This document shows positions 26,146 to 34,812 of a stretch of DNA of 58,401 bases, in pieces. Under the pieces are notes generated by a model that did not search any database, was not told where the DNA came from, and saw only the letters and a program-made list of their open reading frames with translations. Numbering within the stretch: position 1 is the stretch's first letter; each line of letters starts with the position of its first letter. The stretch spans positions 1 through 58,401 of the forward strand of contig NZ_NMZQ01000008.1 of assembly GCF_010093125.1 (NCBI RefSeq). The letters run 5' to 3'. Source of the stretch: Veillonella sp. R32 (lineage in GTDB: Bacteria; Bacillota; Negativicutes; Veillonellales; Veillonellaceae). The position numbers and the translations under genes are program-made.

Positions 26146-26154
26146 TGATATAAT
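26146..26154 (+). promoter_or_regulatory. Extended -10 promoter for the U32 gene
   Basis: TGATATAAT, 42 bases before the ATG; no good -35. Confidence 0.5.
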
Positions 26155-26195
26155 TTGAGTGGATATATAGTTTAGTTACCCTTAAGGAGGGGCTC

Positions 26196-28469
26196 ATGGA
26201 ATTATTAGCACCGGCAGGGACGTCGGAGAATTTTTTAGCCGCTTTAGAAGCTGGCGCTGATGCCATTTATTTAGGTGGCAAAGTGTTTAATGCCAGAGCC
26301 AATGCAGCTAATTTTGATATCGAGGAGTTAGAGCAAGCGGTACGATTAGCACATTTGTTAAACGTATCTGTCTTTGTTACGGTCAATATTTTAGTGGGTG
26401 ATACAGAATTAGCCGACTTGAAAGCGTATTTGCAAGAGTTAGAACGAATTCACGTAGATGCTATTATTGTGCAGGATTTAGCGGTGGCTCAGTTAGCTAA
26501 AGAGGTGGCACCAAAGTTACATTTACATGCTAGCACGCAATTGACGGCTACTAATTTAGGAACAGTCCGTTTTTTAGAGCGTATGGGATTTACGCGCGTT
26601 GTGTTAGCTCGTGAAATGAGTCTAGCGGAGATTCAACATATTTGTAAGGAAGCTAAGGCTGAAATTGAAGTCTTTGTTCATGGGGCCCTTTGTGTATGTT
26701 ATTCTGGGCAATGCTTGATGAGTAGTTTTATCGGTGGCCGCAGCGGCAATCGAGGTGCTTGTGCACAGCCCTGTCGTTTGCCCTATGAGTTATTAAATGG
26801 TAAAGGCGAAGCCGTTAATGGCGCTGATGAAGCGTATATTATGAGTCCTAAAGACTTGAATTATAGTGAGCACATGAGTGAACTCATGGCAGCTGGGGTT
26901 GCGTCTTTTAAGGTAGAAGGGCGTATGAAAAAGGCGTCCTATGTGCGCGAAGTGATTGGTTCGTATCGCACGATTATTGATCGAGCTGGTAAATCGACGA
27001 AGAAAGAACAAGCTCGTTTGAAAGAAGGGTTTAATCGAGGTTTTTCAACAGCTTATTTAGAAAATCGTTCGAGTCGTGAAATGATTACAGCCGTAGCACC
27101 AGGTAATCGGGGCAAACGAATTGGGCCTAGTGGAGAGGGCCCTAGAAAAACAGTATGGCAAAATTTACAAGACTTTGGTCGAAAATATGATGTACATGCC
27201 TATTTAGATGGGGTAGAAGGCGCGGCTCCTCAGCTGACTTTATTATTAGAAGATGGTAAATCGGTAACGGTCAGTGCTGATTATGTGGTGCAACGGGCTC
27301 AAAAAGTACCGACTAGTCGTGAGAAAGTAAGTGAACAATTAGGGCGCTTAGGAACGACTGTATTTAGCTTAGCCTCTTTATATATGCCAGAGGAACCTTA
27401 TATGTGGCCTAGCAGTGTATTGAATCAGATGCGTCGTGATGGCATTGCGCAGTTAGAAGAATTGCTGTTAGCCCAGCATGAAACGGAGATGGCCAATACA
27501 TTACAGCGGGTGGAAACAGCGATTCAGCAAGCGTTTCATAATCGACCTACTTATGCTACTATGACAAACTCCAAGGCAACTAGCCCTTTATCAAGTACAA
27601 AAGGGGGTGCCCCTTTTGTGGCTGTGCAGTTAGATGAAGAATGGCAAATTGAACCAGCGATTCAGGCCGGTGCGCAGAAAATTGTTTTTGGTGGGGACAG
27701 GTTACAGCGAACGCCCTATGAGTTAGGTGTTTATGGACGGGTAGTTGCACTTTGTAACTCTTATGAAGTGCCTTGTGTATTGGTAACGCCACGCATTGTG
27801 CGTGATAGCGAAGTTATTGAGTATTTGCCAACTTTAAAAGCCATGATTGAGGCTAAGCCTGATGCGATTAGTATTCATTTCTTAGGGGCGTTAGAATGGT
27901 TACAAACGCTAGGCTATACAGGGGCGATTGAAGGGGATAGTAGCTTACAACTGTTTAATAAAGAGGCGGTACAGCAAGTGACTCAGCTCGGTTTACGGAG
28001 TGTCGTGCTGTCACAAGAAGCAACCCTTAAACAGATTAGTAGCATTATAAAACAGACTGAGTTACCTATTGAATGCATTGTTCATGGCTTGACAGAATTG
28101 ATGATTTCGGAATATTGTGTAATCAGTAGTTTTGCTGGGATTGGTAAAAAAGAAGGGTGTCCGGCCCCTTGCTTGAAGGATGCTTATGCCTTAAAAGATA
28201 GATTGGGCGAGCAGTTTCCACTTCGCACAGATCCCTATTGTCGCATGCATATTATGAACAGTCGTATGCTAGATATGAGGGCATATATTCCCGATTTAAT
28301 GAAACGAAATATTGCTATATTACGTATTGATGGGCGCCAACAGTCCAAAGCATGGCTACAGACAACAGTAGCAACTTATATAGGTATTTTACAAGGTACA
28401 TTACCAGTACCACCTAAGAATGAAGACGTGCTCGTTACTCGAGGCCATTATTTTAAAGGGATTTTCTAG
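26196..28469 (+). CDS. U32-family protein (RlhA/YhbU-like)
   Basis: 757 residues. N-terminal U32 domain (MELLAPAGTSENFLAALEAG; signature VFVHGALCVCYSGQC near 162 and GGRSGNRGACAQPCRLPYEL near 178) with four cysteines expected to bind a [4Fe-4S] cluster. A DUF3656-like middle follows, then a low-complexity linker (near 455-475) and a second U32-like domain ending in GCPAPC and PYCRMHIMNS. Relatives RlhA and TrhP hydroxylate rRNA or tRNA using prephenate, so RNA hydroxylation is more likely than the historical collagenase label. The exact substrate cannot be told. AAGGAGGGG precedes the ATG. Confidence 0.82.
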   Translation: MELLAPAGTSENFLAALEAGADAIYLGGKVFNARANAANFDIEELEQAVRLAHLLNVSVFVTVNILVGDTELADLKAYLQELERIHVDAIIVQDLAVAQLAKEVAPKLHLHASTQLTATNLGTVRFLERMGFTRVVLAREMSLAEIQHICKEAKAEIEVFVHGALCVCYSGQCLMSSFIGGRSGNRGACAQPCRLPYELLNGKGEAVNGADEAYIMSPKDLNYSEHMSELMAAGVASFKVEGRMKKASYVREVIGSYRTIIDRAGKSTKKEQARLKEGFNRGFSTAYLENRSSREMITAVAPGNRGKRIGPSGEGPRKTVWQNLQDFGRKYDVHAYLDGVEGAAPQLTLLLEDGKSVTVSADYVVQRAQKVPTSREKVSEQLGRLGTTVFSLASLYMPEEPYMWPSSVLNQMRRDGIAQLEELLLAQHETEMANTLQRVETAIQQAFHNRPTYATMTNSKATSPLSSTKGGAPFVAVQLDEEWQIEPAIQAGAQKIVFGGDRLQRTPYELGVYGRVVALCNSYEVPCVLVTPRIVRDSEVIEYLPTLKAMIEAKPDAISIHFLGALEWLQTLGYTGAIEGDSSLQLFNKEAVQQVTQLGLRSVVLSQEATLKQISSIIKQTELPIECIVHGLTELMISEYCVISSFAGIGKKEGCPAPCLKDAYALKDRLGEQFPLRTDPYCRMHIMNSRMLDMRAYIPDLMKRNIAILRIDGRQQSKAWLQTTVATYIGILQGTLPVPPKNEDVLVTRGHYFKGIF

Positions 28470-28510
28470 TTTCAGAAGTTTTACCTAATATAGGAGGGAT
28501 AGATATATTT

Positions 28511-30886
28511 ATGAACAGTGAAAAACTGTTAGATTTTGATGTGATTCGGGAACGGTTAGCTGACGCCTGTTCATCACGTATTGCTAAAGAATTAGCTCGT
28601 GAGCTTACGCCACTAACGGATCCGATTGCCATAAAAACGGCATTAGATGAAACGGTGGAAGCTGTTAATTCTATGCAAATGGAGATTGAGCAACCTATTG
28701 GAGGCACACGGGATATTCGCGAAGCTTGCTCCAAAAGCCGTAAAGAAATTATTTTGACCCATGATGAACTATGGGATATTTATACTACCTTAAGTGCCTA
28801 TAAGCGGATGTATAGCTTTTTTCACAGCAAATATACATCCTATCCATTGCTTTCCCTGTGGATTCAAGATATGCCCCGTCATGATGGCTTAGAACGTAAA
28901 TTTGAACGGGTATTTGATAAAAAAGGGAATCTTATGGATTCGGCGTCCCCTAAGTTACAGCATTTACGGTCTACGATTGTGCGCACGAAAGAGCGGATTA
29001 AGTCAGATATTCAGGCTATTATTCATGATCCAGATAATCAGAAATATTTTCAAGAAGCCTTGGTTACACAGCGTAATAACCGCTATGTAATTCCTGTTAA
29101 ACAAGAATATCGCTATGCGTTTGAAGGTCTGATTCATGACCGTTCAGCTACAGGGGCTACATTATATATTGAGCCAATGCGTCTTGTTAATTTAAATAAT
29201 GATTTACAAGAAGCCATGTTGGCGGAAGAAGAAGAAGTGCGTCGTATCTATAAGGACTTGTCTTTGGCGGTGCGTAAGGATAGTAACACTTTGATGGATG
29301 CGTGCGAGCGCGTATCCCATGTAGAATTTGTGTATGGTAAAGCGGCCTTGGCGATTGCTATGAAAGCCACCCCAGCTGTTATTAGTGGTGCTCGTGAAGT
29401 AAAATTGATGAATGCACGGCATCCACTCATTCCCGCTAATGTGGTGGTGCCAACGACGATTACTTTGGGCACAGACTATCGTATTTTACTAATTACTGGT
29501 TCTAATACAGGTGGTAAAACGGTAGCTATGAAGACCTTGGGCTTGTTGAGTTTAATGCATCAAGCGGGCCTTCATATTCCGGTTGATACGGGCTCGGTAT
29601 TGCCTATTTTTAATACTATTTATGCTGATATTGGTGATGAACAGAGTATCGAAGCCAGTCTTAGTACTTTCTCGGCTCATATGACACAAGTGGTGCGTAT
29701 TTTAAAAGTAGCAGGGGCCAAAGATTTAGTATTGCTAGATGAACTGGGGTCTGGTACGGATCCAGAAGAAGGAAGTGCCTTGGCCGTAGCCTTACTTGAA
29801 TATTTCCGCAAGCGTGGTCCACTTATGATGGTTAGTACTCACTATAATGAGTTGAAACGATATGCGTACAACACGGATGGCATTGAAAATGGCCATGTGG
29901 AATTTGATGAACGCACGTTGCGACCGACCTATCGACTTCATATTGGTGTGGCAGGTAGTAGTCATGCTTTAAGTATTGCTTCGCGCTTAGGGGTTCCTCG
30001 AGAAGTGATTGATTATGCGAAACAACATCGTGAAGGGTCAGATCATCGTGACATGGAAGAAGTATTGAGCGACCTAAATGAACAGCTTCGTAAGAATCAG
30101 GCGAAGGAACGAGCTCTTAAGAAAGAATTAGATGAAGCACGGCGCATGCGTACCCAAGCAGATCGTGAGAAGAAGCAACTTAATGAACGACGCAAGCAGA
30201 TTTTAAGTAAAGCACAAGCGGAAGCGCAACAACTGAAACAGTCAATTCGCGTAGAAGGGGAACAGATTATAAAAGAATTAAAATCGCAGTTCTCTGAAAC
30301 GAATAAGGCCAAACGACAAGAGGCTATTACGCAGGCACGCAAACATATTTCGGGCGTGCAAGTGCCTGAATTAGAACAAGAAGCAAGAACGCCTGTAAAT
30401 GTGAAAGAGTTACAAGTGGGGCAAACAGTCTTTGTGACGTCCTTAAATGCAGTGGGCACAGTTGAAGCTATCCAAGGAAAGCGAATTCAAGTATCGGTAA
30501 ATGGCTTATCAGCTAATGTGAAAGTGACTGATTTAGCCGTAGCTAGTCGTGAAGAAACTAACAATTTACGGCGTAAACAAGAAGCTGTGCAACCAAAACC
30601 ACGGAAGCGGGCTGGCGGTTCGGCTGTTGAACGACAAAAGCATGCTACGACAGAGCTTAATGTGATTGGGCAGACGGTGGATGAAGCTAACCAGAATGTA
30701 GGTCATTTTATCGACCAAGCTTTGATGGCGGGCATTTCACCAGTACGCATCGTCCATGGTAAAGGTACGGGGGCGTTACGAGCGGGTATTCATCAATACT
30801 TAAAAACATTGCCTCATATTAGTCGCTATGAGATTGCTGGTTATGATGAAGGTGGCGCTGGTGCTACTTTAGTATATTTAAAATAA
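28511..30886 (+). CDS. mutS2: Endonuclease MutS2
   Basis: 791 residues. MutS core and clamp, ATPase with Walker A TGSNTGGKTVAMKT near 330 and Walker B LVLLDELGSGTDPEEGSA near 407, a long charged coiled coil (515-610, rich in Glu, Lys, Gln), then a KOW-like segment and a C-terminal Smr nuclease domain (ELNVIGQTVDEA near 716; HGKGTGALRAGI near 748). It lacks the MutS mismatch-recognition domain. Family roles: suppression of recombination and rescue of collided ribosomes. Starts 41 bases after the U32 gene, so likely co-transcribed. Confidence 0.95.
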   Translation: MNSEKLLDFDVIRERLADACSSRIAKELARELTPLTDPIAIKTALDETVEAVNSMQMEIEQPIGGTRDIREACSKSRKEIILTHDELWDIYTTLSAYKRMYSFFHSKYTSYPLLSLWIQDMPRHDGLERKFERVFDKKGNLMDSASPKLQHLRSTIVRTKERIKSDIQAIIHDPDNQKYFQEALVTQRNNRYVIPVKQEYRYAFEGLIHDRSATGATLYIEPMRLVNLNNDLQEAMLAEEEEVRRIYKDLSLAVRKDSNTLMDACERVSHVEFVYGKAALAIAMKATPAVISGAREVKLMNARHPLIPANVVVPTTITLGTDYRILLITGSNTGGKTVAMKTLGLLSLMHQAGLHIPVDTGSVLPIFNTIYADIGDEQSIEASLSTFSAHMTQVVRILKVAGAKDLVLLDELGSGTDPEEGSALAVALLEYFRKRGPLMMVSTHYNELKRYAYNTDGIENGHVEFDERTLRPTYRLHIGVAGSSHALSIASRLGVPREVIDYAKQHREGSDHRDMEEVLSDLNEQLRKNQAKERALKKELDEARRMRTQADREKKQLNERRKQILSKAQAEAQQLKQSIRVEGEQIIKELKSQFSETNKAKRQEAITQARKHISGVQVPELEQEARTPVNVKELQVGQTVFVTSLNAVGTVEAIQGKRIQVSVNGLSANVKVTDLAVASREETNNLRRKQEAVQPKPRKRAGGSAVERQKHATTELNVIGQTVDEANQNVGHFIDQALMAGISPVRIVHGKGTGALRAGIHQYLKTLPHISRYEIAGYDEGGAGATLVYLK

Positions 30887-30962
30887 AGATAACCTTTGTG
30901 TGGGCGTTTCATAAAGCAGTTTACTTCTATGGCCCAAGATGATACCATATGTGGCATAGGTA

Positions 30963-30971
30963 TGATATAAT
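30963..30971 (+). promoter_or_regulatory. Extended -10 promoter for PBP1A
   Basis: TGATATAAT 39 bases before the start codon; -35 not clear. Confidence 0.45.
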
Positions 30972-31009
30972 AAACTATATGACTTATTATTCGTAATGAG
31001 AGGTGTCGT

Positions 31010-33127
31010 ATGAGTTTACAACGTTCGTCCCAAAGAGGGCGACAAGTTAAGAGTAGAGCAACTACGGTTAAAACGCCGAAGAAGAAGTCGCCAGTCCGTC
31101 GCTTCCTATGGATTGTAGGCATTCTGTTGTTTTTAATTATTGCTGGTGCTGGTTGTGGTTTTATTGGAGCTACCATGTCTGATTTGCCAGAGGTGGCTAA
31201 TGTGAAACCTGCTGCATCCTCGCAAATTTACGACGTTCATGGTAATTTGATTACGACCGTTCATGCTACGGAAAATCGATTGCCTGTTAAATTGTCGCAG
31301 GTACCAAAGAACTTGCAAAATGCATTTATTGCTACCGAAGATGTTCGTTTCTATAGTCATCATGGGATTGACCCCGTTGGGATTTTACGTGCCATTTGGG
31401 TAAATATTGCTCATGATGGAGTCGCTGAAGGGGGCAGTACCATTACGCAGCAGTTAGCTCGTAATGCTTTCTTAACACAGGACCGTACGCTTAAACGTAA
31501 GATTATGGAAGCTATGTTGGCGCTACGGATTGAACAGTACTATACGAAACAAGAAATTTTAGAAATGTACTTGAACCAAATTTATTTTGGTCAAGGTGCT
31601 TATGGTGTACAAGCAGCGGCTCATGTATACTTTGGCAAAAATGTACAGGATTTAGACTTAGCCCAGTGTGCTATGTTAGCAGGGTTACCACAGAGTCCTA
31701 ATTATTATTCACCGTTAACGAACTTAAAAGCTGGTAAAGCCCGTCAAGCAGTTGTGTTGAATCAGATGGCTAAGTATGATTATATTGATCAGGCTACCGC
31801 TGATGAAGCCAAAGAAGCTGATTTAGGTCTTCGTGAAAAAGCGGAAACCGCACATAGTGATAATAATGCTTCTTACTTTATTGATTATGTTATTTCTGAA
31901 ATCGCTGAAAAATATGGTGATGATGCGATTTATAAAGATGGTTTGAAGATTTATACTACTATCGATATGAAGGCGCAGGAAGCAGCTGTTAAAGCTATGC
32001 ATAATTTACCTGACTTCTATACTGATTCCAATGGGTTGCAACAACCACAAGGGGCGTTAGTGGCTATTAATCCGCATAATGGTTATATTGTAGCCATGGT
32101 AGGTGGTCGTGGTGATGATTCCTTTAACCGAGCAGTATTAGCTGAACGTCAACCAGGGTCAGCGTTTAAACCATTTGTATATTTAGCGGCTATCCAAGAT
32201 GGCATGACGCCAGGTACCACTATGGAAGATAAAAAGATTGATTTCAATGGTTGGAGCCCTAAGAACTATGAAGGTACTTATTCTGGCACCATGACCTTGC
32301 GCTATGCGTTACAGCATTCGGTTAATACCATTGCTGTACAATTGGCAGACAAGGTAGGCATGAATAAGATTATTAATTTGGCTACGGAATTAGGGATTTC
32401 TACATTAGTTACTAAAGGCGACCCTAATGACTACAACTTAGCTGTGGCTTTAGGGGGTTTGACACAAGGGGTTAAACCAATTGATATGGCAGTTGCTTAT
32501 GGTACCTTAGCCAATGGTGGGGTCAAAGTTAAACCGGTAGCTATTACGAAAATCGTAGATCGCAATGGTCAAGTGGTAGAAGAAAATAGCACGGAAGAAA
32601 AACGTGTAGTAGATGCTAAAGATGCGTATGTAATTACTAACATGCTAGAATCAGTAATGACTGGTGGTACTGGCGGTGGTGCCTCGATTGGTCGTCCGGC
32701 AGCTGGTAAAACAGGGACTACTGATGAATCAAAAGATGCTTGGTTTGTAGGCTATACGCCAGATTTAGTGGCTGCTGTTTGGATGGGTGACGACTATGGT
32801 GTTGAAACCTTGAATGAAATTACTGGTGGTACAGTTCCGGCTGCTATTTGGCGCGACTTTATGTCTGATGCGTTAACAGCGATGGAAATTCCAGCTAGTG
32901 ACTTTACGGTTCCACCAGGAGCAGCGTCTATCGCTAACCAAGGGTATGCACCGCCACCAAAGAAAGAAGAACCAAAAGATAAAGATAAAGACAAAGCCAA
33001 AAAGGATGATAAGGATAGCAAGGATAGTGCTGTTAGCGATGATAGTTCGGGCGATTCGGATGATAGCAAGAGCGAACCTGCTAAGGCGCCAGCTAAACAA
33101 TCATCAAAATCAAGTAAGAGTGAGTAA
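31010..33127 (+). CDS. Class A penicillin-binding protein (PBP1A type)
   Basis: 705 residues, bifunctional cell-wall synthase. Basic N-terminus, membrane helix near 34-57, GT51 transglycosylase with ATEDVRFYSHHGID near 107 and GGSTITQQLARN near 142, and a transpeptidase with SAFK near 384, SVN near 436 and KTGT near 566. The tail (about 640-705) is a low-complexity Lys/Asp/Ser stretch outside the catalytic domains. GAGAGGTG precedes the ATG. Confidence 0.95.
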   Translation: MSLQRSSQRGRQVKSRATTVKTPKKKSPVRRFLWIVGILLFLIIAGAGCGFIGATMSDLPEVANVKPAASSQIYDVHGNLITTVHATENRLPVKLSQVPKNLQNAFIATEDVRFYSHHGIDPVGILRAIWVNIAHDGVAEGGSTITQQLARNAFLTQDRTLKRKIMEAMLALRIEQYYTKQEILEMYLNQIYFGQGAYGVQAAAHVYFGKNVQDLDLAQCAMLAGLPQSPNYYSPLTNLKAGKARQAVVLNQMAKYDYIDQATADEAKEADLGLREKAETAHSDNNASYFIDYVISEIAEKYGDDAIYKDGLKIYTTIDMKAQEAAVKAMHNLPDFYTDSNGLQQPQGALVAINPHNGYIVAMVGGRGDDSFNRAVLAERQPGSAFKPFVYLAAIQDGMTPGTTMEDKKIDFNGWSPKNYEGTYSGTMTLRYALQHSVNTIAVQLADKVGMNKIINLATELGISTLVTKGDPNDYNLAVALGGLTQGVKPIDMAVAYGTLANGGVKVKPVAITKIVDRNGQVVEENSTEEKRVVDAKDAYVITNMLESVMTGGTGGGASIGRPAAGKTGTTDESKDAWFVGYTPDLVAAVWMGDDYGVETLNEITGGTVPAAIWRDFMSDALTAMEIPASDFTVPPGAASIANQGYAPPPKKEEPKDKDKDKAKKDDKDSKDSAVSDDSSGDSDDSKSEPAKAPAKQSSKSSKSE

Positions 33128-33196
33128 TTAGCTAAACTTAAAGATTTGTTATTTATAGTGGTTGCATATATAGTGAGTACATAATTAGCACGTGCA

Positions 33197-33225
33197 GAGT
33201 AACCTGCTTTGGCAGGTTACTTTTG
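33197..33225 (+). terminator. Intrinsic terminator after PBP1A gene
   Basis: AGTAACCTGC / GCAGGTTACT around a 4-base loop, then TTTTG. Located before tyrS; no T-box was seen here. Confidence 0.8.
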
Positions 33226-33263
33226 CCATAATAGAACCTAGTGCGTATAGAGGAGGAAGATTG

Positions 33264-34472
33264 ATGAAAACATTGGAAGAACAGTTACGTCTTATTAAAC
33301 ATGGCGTGGAGAATTTACTTCCAGAAGAAGATTTTAAGAAGAAATTGGCAAAGTCCATTGCTGAAAATAAACCGTTGAAGATTAAGCTTGGTCTTGATCC
33401 AACCGCACCAGATATTCATTTAGGCCATACTGTAGTATTGCGTAAATTAAAAACCTTTCAGGATTTAGGACATCAGATTATTATTTTGATTGGTGATTTC
33501 ACGGCTCGTATAGGAGATCCAACTGGCAAAAGCGTTACTCGTCCTCCCCTTGATGAAGAGGCTGTAGCTCATAATGCTAAAACTTATAAAGAACAAATTT
33601 TTAAAGTTCTTGACGAATCTAAAACTAAGGTTGTCTACAATAGTGAATGGCTTAGTAAGTTATCTTTTGAAGACGTTTTAAAATTATCCGCTAAGTATAC
33701 GGTAGCTCGTATGTTAGAACGTGATGATTTCCAAAAACGTTATACGGAAGGTCGTCCTATTGGGGTTCATGAATTTATGTATCCATTAATGCAGGGCTAT
33801 GACTCCGTTGCTTTAGAAGTGGATATTGAATTTGGTGGCACGGACCAAACCTTTAACTTATTGATGGGACGTCATTTGCAAGAAGAATATGGCCAAGCAC
33901 CACAAACTATCATTACCATGCCAATTTTGGAAGGTCTTGATGGCGTGCAGAAGATGAGTAAATCGTTGGGCAACTATATTGGGATTAGCGAAGCACCTAC
34001 TGAAATGTATGGCAAAGCTATGTCTATTCCTGATGAGCTTATGATGCGTTATTTCATGCTTGTTACCGACATGTCCATTGAAGAGCAGGAAGAACTAAGC
34101 AAAGCGTTAGAAGCTGGTACAGCACATCCACGAGATACAAAAATGAAATTGGCCCATACCATTGTGCGCTTGTACCATGGTGAAGCAGCCGCTGATGAAG
34201 CGCAAGAACAATTTATTCGCGTATTCCAGAAGCATGATTTACCAACGGATATTCCTGAATATGCTATGGCTAAACCAACAGAACCAGTATATGTGCCACA
34301 ATTATTGACTGATGCAGGCTTAACGGCTAGTAATAGTGAAGCGCGTCGCTCTATTAAAGCTGGGGCTTTTAAAATTAATGGTGAAAAATGTGGCGATGAA
34401 AATATTGAATTAGCCGAAGACATGGTGCTTCAAGTAGGGAAACGTAAATTTATTAAAATTAAATTTAACTAA
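33264..34472 (+). CDS. tyrS: Tyrosyl-tRNA synthetase
   Basis: 402 residues. Class I motifs: HLGH near 52 (HIGH) and KMSKS near 230; [13 protein letters not shown] near 80, and a C-terminal S4 RNA-binding domain from about 340. Start chosen at ATG 33264 after AGGAGGAAGA; the frame is open further upstream but that part covers the terminator. Charges tRNA-Tyr. Confidence 0.96.
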   Translation: MKTLEEQLRLIKHGVENLLPEEDFKKKLAKSIAENKPLKIKLGLDPTAPDIHLGHTVVLRKLKTFQDLGHQIIILIGDFTARIGDPTGKSVTRPPLDEEAVAHNAKTYKEQIFKVLDESKTKVVYNSEWLSKLSFEDVLKLSAKYTVARMLERDDFQKRYTEGRPIGVHEFMYPLMQGYDSVALEVDIEFGGTDQTFNLLMGRHLQEEYGQAPQTIITMPILEGLDGVQKMSKSLGNYIGISEAPTEMYGKAMSIPDELMMRYFMLVTDMSIEEQEELSKALEAGTAHPRDTKMKLAHTIVRLYHGEAAADEAQEQFIRVFQKHDLPTDIPEYAMAKPTEPVYVPQLLTDAGLTASNSEARRSIKAGAFKINGEKCGDENIELAEDMVLQVGKRKFIKIKFN

Positions 34473-34653
34473 TCGATGAGTAATCTATAATAGATTATAA
34501 ATGTGTTACACTATTTAATGTGTTGCACTATATAAATTGTGGATTGTATATAGGTTAACTATTTGCGCTGCTTTATATAATGTTATATGCAGAAACTGGC
34601 TTACAATTAAATAGGTGCATTGTCTATGCGTTGCTACAGGCTATGCTTAACGT

Positions 34654-34687
34654 ACAAGAGCTACTAGTATTAGTAGCTCTTGTTTTT
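34654..34687 (+). terminator. Intrinsic terminator after tyrS
   Basis: CAAGAGCTACTA / TAGTAGCTCTTG arms with a short loop, then TTTTTAT. Confidence 0.85.
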
Positions 34688-34739
34688 ATATACTGAGTAT
34701 GCTGTAAGGAAATAATATTCTATAAAGTGCAAAATATAA

Positions 34740-34768
34740 TTGACATTCTATTAAATGTGTTGTACTAT
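34740..34768 (+). promoter_or_regulatory. Promoter of ppsA
   Basis: TTGACA, 17 bp, TACTAT. Start point expected near 34775, leaving a short leader with AGGAGG before the ATG. Confidence 0.8.
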
Positions 34769-34812
34769 TTATCTAGATTGATGTATTTCTTTTCTTCAGG
34801 AGGTTTCATATA

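Larger units (their letters stand above)
34473..34812 (+). promoter_or_regulatory. ppsA upstream region
   Basis: No gene seen. It contains an intrinsic terminator for tyrS (34654-34687), three copies of the 14-mer ATGTGTTRYACTAT (34501-34514, 34518-34531, 34755-34768), and a promoter TTGACA (34740-34745), 17-bp spacer, TACTAT (34763-34768). The third 14-mer ends exactly on the -10 hexamer, so it may be an operator. Confidence 0.7.

Noticed and set aside
32794-33131. Reading frames opposite and alternate to the PBP1A tail
   Set aside because: They are by-products of the low-complexity Lys/Asp/Ser repeat and lack ribosome binding sites.
33128-33263. T-box upstream of tyrS
   Set aside because: Only an intrinsic terminator for the preceding gene is present; no T-box GGTGGTACCGCG-like sequence or specifier stem.
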